Assembly: GCA_021802985.1 (NCBI GenBank)
Contig: JAJZQW010000022.1
Coordinates: forward strand, 1 to 35,291
Direction: 5' to 3'
Length of the DNA: 35,291 bases
Source of the DNA: Acidobacteriota bacterium
GTDB lineage: Bacteria; Acidobacteriota; Holophagae; Holophagales; Holophagaceae
Part shown: piece by piece, positions 17,186-24,999 of the stretch
How the letters are laid out: each line of letters opens with the position of its first letter
Numbering within the stretch: position 1 is the first letter of the stretch
Position numbers and translations under genes: made by a program
The notes under the pieces: generated by a model
The model's database searches: none
What the model was told of the DNA's origin: nothing
Seen by the model: the letters and a program-made list of their open reading frames with translations, nothing else

Positions 17186-20137
17186 ATGCATCTCTTGAAT
17201 AACCGCTTGGGTCGAATCTCGGCCCTCCTGGTGCTCGGCAGCGCTGTGGCCATGGCCCAGGGCACGCAGACCGCCAACGTGTCGGGCAGCGTGGTGGACC
17301 CCTCGGGTGCCCCCGTCGCCGGCGTCACCGTCCGCCTCACCTCGCCCTCCCTGCAGGGCGTGCGCACCTACACCACGGATGCGGCCGGCAAGTTCATCGC
17401 CCGCCTCCTGCCTCCCGGCTTCTACACCATCGCCCTGAACAAGGACGGCATGGAAATGCAGAAGGTCCAGGAGCGGATCGGCGTGGATCAGACCTTCGCC
17501 CCCCGCATCACCATGGTCAAGTCCGGTGCCGCCGTGGTGGAAGTGGTCGCCGCCGCGCCCGCCGTGGACAAGACCGACGTCAAGACCGCCACCAACTACC
17601 GCAATGACAAGGTCGACCAGCTGCCCACCGCCAACCGCAGCATGGAGACCGTGGCCCTGCTCACCCCTGGTGTCACCACCGGTGTGGGCGGGCGCGTGCA
17701 GATCGCCGGCGCCATGACCTCCGGCAACCTCTACCTGCTGGACGGCCAGAACATCGCCGATGCCACCTACAACACCCGTGGCGTCGCCGTGATCGACGAC
17801 TCCATCGAGGAAACCCAGGTGATCACGGGCGCCATGTCCGCCGAGTACGGCGATGTGGAAGGCGGCGTCATCAACTCCATCACCAAGTCCGGCGGCAACG
17901 AGTTCACCGGCTCGCTGCGCTGGGAACTCTCCAACCCCGACTGGAGCGCCGTCACCCCGTACCAGAACCGCGCGGTGGCCAACATTCTGGGCGAGACCAA
18001 GACCCTGAACGTGACCGGCCCCATCCTCAAGGACAAGCTCTGGTTCGCAGCCTCCTACTTCACCACCAAATCCAACGGCACGGGCACCATTGGCTACAAC
18101 CTTAATTCCGATGTCCTTGGCCTGGGAGCTAGCAATATCCTGCCGCCCCATATCAACACGGGCTATGGGTCCAACTACACCACGGGCCACAACGAGATCC
18201 GCCGCCAGGCCAAGCTGACCTGGGCCATCAACCAGGACCACACCCTGGTGGCTTCCTACATGCGGAACGAAACGGACGATGTCAACCGCAACTACTACGC
18301 CGGTGAACAGGCCGCCCTGGTGCCTCAGATCAGCACTTCGGCCTTCTTCAACGTCGCCCTGCGGTCCTCCTGGGCCAGCAACTTCACCACGGAACTGCGC
18401 TTCGGCCACAAGCAGCAGCGCCTCACCGCCGGCGGCGCCGCGAATGGCCAGAGCCCCATCTTCTCGGACGATATCTACTATGCCGGCGGAGGTAGCAACT
18501 TCTACAATAACGGCATCTTCAGCAGCGCGGATGGCGGTGACAACCGCAACAACAACACCGCCAACCTCAAGGCCAGCCTCTTCTGGGATGGCGCCGGCAG
18601 CCACCAGACCGACTTCGGCCTCGACTACACCAACGAAGTGCGTCGCGCCCAGAACCAGCAGAGCCCCACGGGGTACATTTTCGAAGCTGGGGGCGTGAAT
18701 CTGGATACGCGAATGGCCATCCCCACGGCCGTGTGGACCTTCAAGACCACCCTTGGCGCCACCAACAACTACTCCTACGGCCTCTACGTCAACGACAAGT
18801 GGAGCCTGGACCAGCACTGGAACTTCCAGATGGGCCTGCGCTGGGACAAGTACAAGGCCGATAACGAGAACGGCAAGGAATCCGCCGGGGCCGATGGCCT
18901 GTCCCCCCGCCTGGGTGCCACCTACGACCTGTTCGGCGACAGCAAGCACATCTTCAAGGCCAGCTATGCCCGCTACAACGCCAAGGTGCTGGAGACGGTC
19001 ACCGGCGCGGTCAGTGGCGTGGGCAACCCCACGGAAATCGACTACTTGTCAACCACTTTCCTTGCGACTGATCCGGCCAACGGAGGGAATTGGGATCCCG
19101 CCAACATCTTGAGTTTCGCGAATCTTCAGAATCTGAGCAACTATGGCATCGGCCAGGCGGCCTACATTTCTTACTACAACGATCCCACCCTCAACGTGCG
19201 TCTCAACAACAAGCTGAAGGCCCCCACGGTGGATGAGTACCAGGCCAGCTACGCCTATTCCTTCGATTGGGCCAGCATCGGCAACGGCTTCATCAAGGTG
19301 ACCGGCACCTACAAGAACTGGAAGAACCTCATCGACGTCACTGCGGGCAACAGTGGAACCGTGCAAGATCCCACGGGTGCCAATATCTATGTCAGCGTCT
19401 GGGACAACAACCCGGATGCCAAGCGCACCTATCGCGATTTGGTGCTGGAAGGCCAGTTCAATCGTAATGGCTGGACCACGGGCGGCAACATCACCTGGAG
19501 CAGCCTGAAGGGCAACTACCAAGGTGAAGGCACCTACACCCCCGGCAGCGGCCAGGGCATCAATGCCTGGAATGTCCAGAACGGCGTGAACATGTTCGAC
19601 AAGAACATGTTCCATCCCTACGGCTACCTGACCGGCCACGATCCGATCCGCATGCGCTTCACAGCATCCAAGGTGTATGAGAACGCCTTCGGCAAGACCA
19701 CCATGGGCTGGATCTACCGTTTCGACGCTGGATCCCACTACAGCATCGCGCGAGGCCTCAAGCGTTCGCAGGTGAATCCTGCGCTTTCTTCTCAAGCCGG
19801 TAGCAGCTTCACTCAATACAACAATAGCACCTGGGGACAGGGGGTTTTCCCATCTCAGGCCTACGTAGACCTGGCCCTCACCCAGGACTTCCCGCTCATC
19901 AAGGTGGGCGGACGGACTGTGTATGCCTTCGGCAAGGTGGTCATCCAGAACGTGTTCAACCACCAGCAGCAGATCGCTTTCAACACGGCCTATCAATCCC
20001 CTTCAAGCACTATCTACCCCTACCCGAATGCGACCAGCGCCCCCTGGGTGCCCGCCTCCACTTTTGGTACCGCGACCTCCAGTGCCTACTACGGCCAGGC
20101 CCGCACGATCGTGGCATCCGCCGGCTTCCGCTTCTAG
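17186..20137 (+). CDS. Oar-like TonB-dependent receptor with carboxypeptidase-regulatory-like domain
   Basis: The protein is 983 aa. The signal peptide (MHLLNN...AVAMAQG) is cleaved near residue 24. Next comes a CarboxypepD_reg-like beta-sandwich (about 28-110: SGSVVDPSGAPVAGVTVRL ... RLLPPGFYTIAL). A plug domain follows (about 140-240, with LLDGQNIADATYNTRG and a VEGGVINSITKSGGNEF plug end), then a large beta-barrel ending in the aromatic C-terminus SAGFRF, typical for BAM insertion. This is the Oar/OmpA-related receptor type expanded in Acidobacteria and Myxococcota. The substrate is unknown; Oar proteins have been linked to protease or peptide handling. It is followed by its own terminator and a related but clearly different receptor gene. 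Confidence 0.92.
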   Translation: MHLLNNRLGRISALLVLGSAVAMAQGTQTANVSGSVVDPSGAPVAGVTVRLTSPSLQGVRTYTTDAAGKFIARLLPPGFYTIALNKDGMEMQKVQERIGVDQTFAPRITMVKSGAAVVEVVAAAPAVDKTDVKTATNYRNDKVDQLPTANRSMETVALLTPGVTTGVGGRVQIAGAMTSGNLYLLDGQNIADATYNTRGVAVIDDSIEETQVITGAMSAEYGDVEGGVINSITKSGGNEFTGSLRWELSNPDWSAVTPYQNRAVANILGETKTLNVTGPILKDKLWFAASYFTTKSNGTGTIGYNLNSDVLGLGASNILPPHINTGYGSNYTTGHNEIRRQAKLTWAINQDHTLVASYMRNETDDVNRNYYAGEQAALVPQISTSAFFNVALRSSWASNFTTELRFGHKQQRLTAGGAANGQSPIFSDDIYYAGGGSNFYNNGIFSSADGGDNRNNNTANLKASLFWDGAGSHQTDFGLDYTNEVRRAQNQQSPTGYIFEAGGVNLDTRMAIPTAVWTFKTTLGATNNYSYGLYVNDKWSLDQHWNFQMGLRWDKYKADNENGKESAGADGLSPRLGATYDLFGDSKHIFKASYARYNAKVLETVTGAVSGVGNPTEIDYLSTTFLATDPANGGNWDPANILSFANLQNLSNYGIGQAAYISYYNDPTLNVRLNNKLKAPTVDEYQASYAYSFDWASIGNGFIKVTGTYKNWKNLIDVTAGNSGTVQDPTGANIYVSVWDNNPDAKRTYRDLVLEGQFNRNGWTTGGNITWSSLKGNYQGEGTYTPGSGQGINAWNVQNGVNMFDKNMFHPYGYLTGHDPIRMRFTASKVYENAFGKTTMGWIYRFDAGSHYSIARGLKRSQVNPALSSQAGSSFTQYNNSTWGQGVFPSQAYVDLALTQDFPLIKVGGRTVYAFGKVVIQNVFNHQQQIAFNTAYQSPSSTIYPYPNATSAPWVPASTFGTATSSAYYGQARTIVASAGFRF

Positions 20138-20152
20138 AGGGAACGCCGCTTC

Positions 20153-20182
20153 AAAAAAGAGGCCCGAAAGGGCCTCTTTTTT
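20153..20182 (+). terminator. Rho-independent terminator after first receptor
   Basis: An 8-bp stem AGAGGCCC/GGGCCTCT with a GAAA tetraloop is flanked by an A6 run on the left and a T6 run on the right. It is 15 nt after the stop codon. The flanking runs make it potentially bidirectional. Confidence 0.93.
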
Positions 20183-20488
20183 CTTGTACCCCTTCCGCAC
20201 CGATGCCCCTCGAAGAGATGGGTCAAGGTCCGTATGTCCCCTCAATAAATGAGGTAACTTTTCAGTGAACAGAAAATACTTTGTGTGACGGCGGGAACCT
20301 GACTTATCCTTAACGCCACTTGCTCCCGCTCTTTCTGATGCATGGCTGATCTGAGGTTCCTGGTGATCGACGGGGGTCGATACAGAGACGCAGATCCATG
20401 GATTCCCCACCCCATCCTCCGCTCGGTGGATGGGGCCCCCCTCCCCGGTACAACCCGCGGCCCCGCCGCATCTCATAGGAGTTCCCTT
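20183..20488 (+). promoter_or_regulatory. Leader of second Oar-like receptor with hairpin
   Basis: This 306-nt gap separates the first receptor's terminator from the second receptor. An AT-rich stretch (20240-20285) leads to a weak promoter candidate: TTGTGT at 20281, then TATCCT at 20305 with 18-nt spacing. Near the gene is an 8-bp hairpin CCCCATCC/GGATGGGG with a 10-nt loop (20410-20435) and no T tract. AGGAG at 20477-20481 is the ribosome-binding site for the ATG at 20489. The in-frame ORF continues upstream to 20342, but the signal peptide fixes the start at 20489. Confidence 0.35.
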
Positions 20489-23400
20489 ATGAACCGAATC
20501 TTTACGAGGCTGGGCCTGACGGCCGCTGCCATCGTGGCAGGCGCCGGCACCTTTGCCCACGCCCAGACGGCCACGACCGGCGGCATGAGCGGCACGATCA
20601 CCGACAAGGCCGGTGCTCCTGTCGCCGGTGCACTGGTGCGCCTGACCTCGACCCAGACGTCCCGCACCTTCGTCACCGGGACCGACGGCTCCTTCCGCAT
20701 GGGCCTCCTGAACCCCGGTGCCTGGACTGTCGAAGTCACCAAGTCCGGCTTCCAGAAGTTCACCCAGACCGTCGACGTCCTGGTGAACCAGGTCCAGCCC
20801 ATCTCCATCAAGATGGCTGGCGAGGCTGCCACGGTGGTCGAAGTGCTCGGCACCGCCACCACCATCGACAACACCACGACCCAGACGGGCCTGGTGACCT
20901 CCATGGACACCCTGTCCTCGATCCCCATGGGCCGCGACATCAGCGCCGTCACCATGCTGGCCCCCGGCGTGGTCCAGGGCGGCACCTTCGGAACCGGTCT
21001 CGGACAACACAACGATGCCTCTATCGGTGGCGGCTCCGGCGCCGAGAACTCCTACGTCGTGGATGGCCTCTCCACCACAAACACCGCCCGCGGCTTCCAG
21101 GGCACCCAGCTCGTCACCAACTTCATCGATCAGGTGGAAGTGCAGACCGGCGGCTTCAAGCCCGAATTCAGCGCCCTGGGCGGCGTGGTCAATGCCATCA
21201 CCAAGTCCGGCTCCAACACCTTCAAGGGCTCTTCCTGGCTCACCTGGGATGCCATCGGCATCCAGGCCGTGCCCAAACATAACGAGTATTTCAAGCAGGA
21301 CGCGCCCAGCAGCCGCTACGACATCGGTGCCGAGGTGGGTGGCCCCATCATCAAGGACAAGCTCTTCTTCTTCCTGGGCGTGGACGGCAGCAAGACCCAG
21401 GCGAGCGAGAGCAACAACCTGCCCAACCGGAGCGGTCTCCGCAACGGGGACGAGACCATCGATACCTACCAGATCCTTGGCAAGATCAACTGGTACCTCA
21501 CCCAGGATCAGCAGTTCACCTTCTCGACGAACCTCAACAGCAGCAAAGACGATTGGCCCAAGCAGTACCCGGCCACCCTGGGCAATGCACAGTTGGGCTA
21601 TAACGCGAAACTGGACACCCAGAACTTCGTCGTGAACTACGACTGGACCATCAGCCCCAGCCTGTTCCTCAGCGCCAAGCTGGGCACCACCCAGTTCAAG
21701 ACCACCACGAATCCCACCGACATGACGGACATTCGCGTCACCGACTACGCGTGGGAGGCCTACGGCCCGGGCAGCGTCAATGATCCCGCCAATGCCGGTT
21801 CCGGCCTCGCCTTCGTCCGCGGTGGCGCGGGCTACCAGGTCGGCGAAGACAAGACCCAGACCACCCAGGCTCGGATCGATCTGAGCTGGTTCGTGGGCGA
21901 CCACAACATGAAGTTCGGCCTGTCCCAGCTCGTCTCCAAATACACGGAGGTCGCATCTACTTCCGGTGGTGAGCGCGTCCAGATCAACGCGATCTCGAAA
22001 CCCTCCAGCACTCAGGTCATCCGGCAGTTCCTCCACACGAACGCCACCGTGAAGGAGATCATGAACGCGGTCTACGCCCAGGACACCTGGGATGTGGGCG
22101 GGGGCGTCAAGCTGATGTATGGCTTCCGCTTCGAGACCCAGGACCAGCGGGATCTGAATGACCAGAGCTTCCTGAAGTTCGACAAGTTCAGCGACTACGT
22201 CCAGCCCCGCCTGGGCTTCACCTGGGATGTCAACCAGGACGGCAAGACCAAGATCAGCGGCAACTACGCCAAGTACTTCGAGCAGATTCCCCAGCGCATG
22301 GCCATCCGGGTCTACGCCAATGAGACCTACCTGCGCTACAACTACAAGGGGAGCAACTCCACCTATGACAATGCGACGGGAGCCTACACCTACGGAGCGA
22401 CCCCCGATAGCATCACGGACTACGGCACGCCCTTCAGCTTCGATCCCATTGCCGTGGGCGTGAAACTCCCCGAGCGCAACGAATACATCCTGGGCGTCGA
22501 CCACACCCTGCCCAGCGGCTGGACGGTCGGCCTCCATGGACATTACCGTGAGCTGAAGAACCCCATGGAAGACCAGGTCTTCACCGACGGCTACGGCAAC
22601 CCCTACGATGAGGGCCCGGCCATTTCCTACGACAGCGCGGGTAACCCCAATTTCGGCGCCGGCGCGGCCGTCATTGGCAACCCCGGTGGCTTCCAGCAGT
22701 GGCGACCCAATCCCAAGAGCATGACGCTGTTCCTCCTCAAGCAGGGCATCACCACCAACAACTACGGCATTGACATGCTGAAGTACTACAACCCTGCCAC
22801 CGGCCTCTTCACCGTTTCGAACACGGGCTACCCCAAGGCCGGCAACAAATTCTCCAGCGTGGACATCACCCTGGACAAGAAGACCGACCGCGACACCGTT
22901 GGCTTCAGCTACACCTGGAGCCGCCTGGAGGGCAACTACGAGGGCGTGGTGTCCAGCTCCAATGGCCAGGCGGATGGCAACATCACCGCCAGCTTCGACT
23001 ACTACCCCTATGTGGGCTACGGCCTACTGCCCAACGACCGCACCCACGTGGTCAAGCTCTACGCCAGCCACCGCTTCGATTTCTTCAGCGGCGACCTGAA
23101 CGTGGGCGTCAACTGGAACTACCAGAGCGGCACACCCAACAGTGCCTGGGATGATGGTTCCACCACCAACGGCTATGCTGCTGGCTGGGATACCGCCCAT
23201 GTGGCCTACACCAATCCCAACAACATGAGCGGCGACCCCGTGGCCGTGAACACCGATGCGGCCTTCAACGATCCCTCTAACTGGGCGCCTGACGCAACTC
23301 ACCCAGCCGGCGCCGTCGGCGGCATCTGGACCGGCCCCTCCAGCCTGACGCATAAGTTCCTCGACATCGGTTACTACGGGAATGCCATCGCGGCCCATGG

Positions 23401-23650
23401 TGTCCAGGGCGATCAGGGCCGGTCCCCGGCGCTCAACAACGTGGACATGCACCTCGACTGGTCCAAGAAGTTCGGCAAGTATCGGCTGATCCCCAGCATC
23501 GACATCTTCAACCTGTTCAACACCCGCTACGCCACCGGCCAGTTGCAGCAGGTGACGGATCAGGGTGGCGCTCCCGATCCCCGCTACGGCGCCGCCAACG
23601 CCTGGCAGATCGGCCGTCGCTACCGGTTCGGCGTGAAGTTCCAGTTCTAG
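20489..23650 (+). CDS. Second Oar-like TonB-dependent receptor
   Basis: The protein is 1053 aa, about 70 aa longer than its neighbour. The signal peptide MNRIFTRLGLTAAAIVAGAG...AHAQ ends near residue 26. The CarboxypepD_reg-like domain spans about 32-115 (SGTITDKAGAPVAGALVRL). The plug contains SYVVDGLSTTNTARG and GVVNAITKSGSNTFKG. The rest is a beta-barrel ending in RFGVKFQF with the terminal Phe needed for outer-membrane insertion. It shares architecture and motifs with the receptor at 17186, so the pair probably arose by an old duplication, but loops differ greatly. I see no TonB box with confidence. Confidence 0.93.
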   Translation: MNRIFTRLGLTAAAIVAGAGTFAHAQTATTGGMSGTITDKAGAPVAGALVRLTSTQTSRTFVTGTDGSFRMGLLNPGAWTVEVTKSGFQKFTQTVDVLVNQVQPISIKMAGEAATVVEVLGTATTIDNTTTQTGLVTSMDTLSSIPMGRDISAVTMLAPGVVQGGTFGTGLGQHNDASIGGGSGAENSYVVDGLSTTNTARGFQGTQLVTNFIDQVEVQTGGFKPEFSALGGVVNAITKSGSNTFKGSSWLTWDAIGIQAVPKHNEYFKQDAPSSRYDIGAEVGGPIIKDKLFFFLGVDGSKTQASESNNLPNRSGLRNGDETIDTYQILGKINWYLTQDQQFTFSTNLNSSKDDWPKQYPATLGNAQLGYNAKLDTQNFVVNYDWTISPSLFLSAKLGTTQFKTTTNPTDMTDIRVTDYAWEAYGPGSVNDPANAGSGLAFVRGGAGYQVGEDKTQTTQARIDLSWFVGDHNMKFGLSQLVSKYTEVASTSGGERVQINAISKPSSTQVIRQFLHTNATVKEIMNAVYAQDTWDVGGGVKLMYGFRFETQDQRDLNDQSFLKFDKFSDYVQPRLGFTWDVNQDGKTKISGNYAKYFEQIPQRMAIRVYANETYLRYNYKGSNSTYDNATGAYTYGATPDSITDYGTPFSFDPIAVGVKLPERNEYILGVDHTLPSGWTVGLHGHYRELKNPMEDQVFTDGYGNPYDEGPAISYDSAGNPNFGAGAAVIGNPGGFQQWRPNPKSMTLFLLKQGITTNNYGIDMLKYYNPATGLFTVSNTGYPKAGNKFSSVDITLDKKTDRDTVGFSYTWSRLEGNYEGVVSSSNGQADGNITASFDYYPYVGYGLLPNDRTHVVKLYASHRFDFFSGDLNVGVNWNYQSGTPNSAWDDGSTTNGYAAGWDTAHVAYTNPNNMSGDPVAVNTDAAFNDPSNWAPDATHPAGAVGGIWTGPSSLTHKFLDIGYYGNAIAAHGVQGDQGRSPALNNVDMHLDWSKKFGKYRLIPSIDIFNLFNTRYATGQLQQVTDQGGAPDPRYGAANAWQIGRRYRFGVKFQF

Positions 23651-23674
23651 TCGGAACCCACGACCGCAGAAAAC

Positions 23675-23702
23675 GACGGGCCCTTCGGGGCCCGTCATTT
23701 TT
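23675..23702 (+). terminator. Bidirectional rho-independent terminator
   Basis: A 9-bp stem GACGGGCCC/GGGCCCGTC with a TTCG tetraloop is followed by ATTTTT on the plus strand. On the minus strand it is followed by GTTTTCT. It lies between convergent genes (second receptor and pduO-type gene) and could serve both. Confidence 0.9.
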
Positions 23703-23733
23703 GCTGCCTGCCAAGGGGCCCGCCGAGGGCGCA

Positions 23734-24291
23734 TCAATCCTTGGGCAGCCACTCGATATCGGCCACGCCCGCCACGGCATTCTCGGCGCGGGCGAGGGCG
23801 AAGAGCCAGTCGCTGAGGCGATTCAGGTAGCGCAGCACGGCGGGGTCCAGGGGCTCCTCGTGGGTGAGGGCCACCACCTCGCGCTCGGCGCGGCGACAGA
23901 CGGTGCGGGCCAGGTGACTGTAGGAGGCCCCGGCGGTGCCACCCGGCAGCACGAAGGCCTTCATGGGCGGCGCCAGGGCCGTGAGCCGGTCGATGTCGGT
24001 CTCCATGGCTTCGAGGCTCCAGGTGGGCGTGCGCATGCGTTGCCCCAGGAGTTCCTGGCGGCCCGCGGGCGTGGCCAGGATGGCCCCCAGCACGAACAGA
24101 TCGTGCTGGATGCGCTGGAGGGCATCCTGCCCCACGCAGGCCGGATTCGCCTGCAGCCGCAGCAGGCCCACCACGCTGTTCAGCTCGTCCAGGGTGCCGT
24201 AGGCCGCCAGCCGCAGGTGGGACTTGCTGACCCGGTCGCCCCCGAACAGCCCCGTGGATCCATCGTCGCCGGTGCGGGTATAGAGCTTCAT
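23734..24291 (-). CDS. pduO: PduO-type cob(I)alamin adenosyltransferase
   Basis: The protein is 185 aa. It transfers the adenosyl group of ATP to reduced cobalamin, making coenzyme B12. The N-terminal motif YTRTGDDGSTGLFGG (4-18) is the ATP-binding signature of PduO/MMAB-type enzymes, followed by AYGTLDELNSVVG. The conserved SYSHLARTVCRRAERE helix and the RYLNRLSDWLFALAR C-terminal helix complete the five-helix bundle. The pyrE stop codon TAG forms part of its ribosome-binding site TAGGAG, so it is probably translated with pyrE. No other cobalamin genes are in the window. Confidence 0.95.
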   Translation of the reverse strand: MKLYTRTGDDGSTGLFGGDRVSKSHLRLAAYGTLDELNSVVGLLRLQANPACVGQDALQRIQHDLFVLGAILATPAGRQELLGQRMRTPTWSLEAMETDIDRLTALAPPMKAFVLPGGTAGASYSHLARTVCRRAEREVVALTHEEPLDPAVLRYLNRLSDWLFALARAENAVAGVADIEWLPKD

Positions 24292-24300
24292 GGTCGGCTC

Positions 24301-24942
24301 CTAGGCACCGCCGCGGGCGCGGCTCCAGGCCACGGTATCCGAACGCCAGGCCGAGAGGGCCTCCGAACCGGCCGTGTCCAGGATTGCCCGGGCCCGTGCC
24401 TCCTCGGCCAGGGCCTCGAAGGAGGCCAGCACCTCCAGCGGCAGCCTCGCCTGGGCAAAGGCCTCGGCCGCCTGGGGCAGGCCGTAGCTGAAGAGCGCCA
24501 GTACCGCGGCCACGTCGGCACCTTCGGCCCGCAGGGCCTCCGCACAGCGCAGGCTGGAGCCGCCCGTGGAGATCAGATCCTCGATGAGCACGACGCGGAA
24601 ACCCTTGGCGTGGGGCCCCTCCACCTGGCGGCCCATGCCGTGCTTCTTCGGCTCGGGACGGACATAGGCCATGGGCAGGCCCAGCCGATCCGCGACGAGG
24701 GCCGCCCAGGGGATGCCTGCGGTCGCCGCACCGGCGATCAGGGTGGGCTGCCACGACGAAGCGCGGTGCGCCAGTTCCGCCACGATGCGATCGCGCATCC
24801 CGGGAAGGCCCAGGAGCTGGCGATTATCGCAATAGATCGGCGACTTCAAGCCACTGGCCCAGGTGAACGGATTCAAAGGCTGAAGGCGTACCGCCCCCAC
24901 CTCCAGAAGAAAACCCGCGAGATCGCTAGGAGACAGAGGCAT
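24301..24942 (-). CDS. pyrE: Orotate phosphoribosyltransferase
   Basis: The protein is 213 aa. It converts orotate and PRPP to OMP in de novo pyrimidine synthesis. The N-terminal region WASGLKSPIYCDNRQL is the family's orotate-loop motif, and VVLIEDLISTGGSSL is the PRPP-binding signature. The flexible catalytic loop lies around RPEPKKHGMGRQVEG. AGGAG lies 6 nt before the ATG at 24942; a GTG one codon earlier would be too close. It lies 57 nt after leuS and 9 nt before the adenosyltransferase gene, giving a likely leuS-pyrE-pduO operon. Confidence 0.96.
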   Translation of the reverse strand: MPLSPSDLAGFLLEVGAVRLQPLNPFTWASGLKSPIYCDNRQLLGLPGMRDRIVAELAHRASSWQPTLIAGAATAGIPWAALVADRLGLPMAYVRPEPKKHGMGRQVEGPHAKGFRVVLIEDLISTGGSSLRCAEALRAEGADVAAVLALFSYGLPQAAEAFAQARLPLEVLASFEALAEEARARAILDTAGSEALSAWRSDTVAWSRARGGA

Positions 24943-24999
24943 CACAGGCTCCTACGAAAGAAGGTATCGATCGGATTCGGTTTGCAAAATTTTTTCATG

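Noticed and set aside
17141..18949. A 602-codon minus-strand frame opposite the first receptor
   Set aside because: Shadow frame, Gly/Val/Ala-rich, no recognisable family.
20003..22543. An 846-codon minus-strand frame opposite the second receptor
   Set aside because: Same explanation: shadow of the receptor gene, with no signal, motif or ribosome-binding site.
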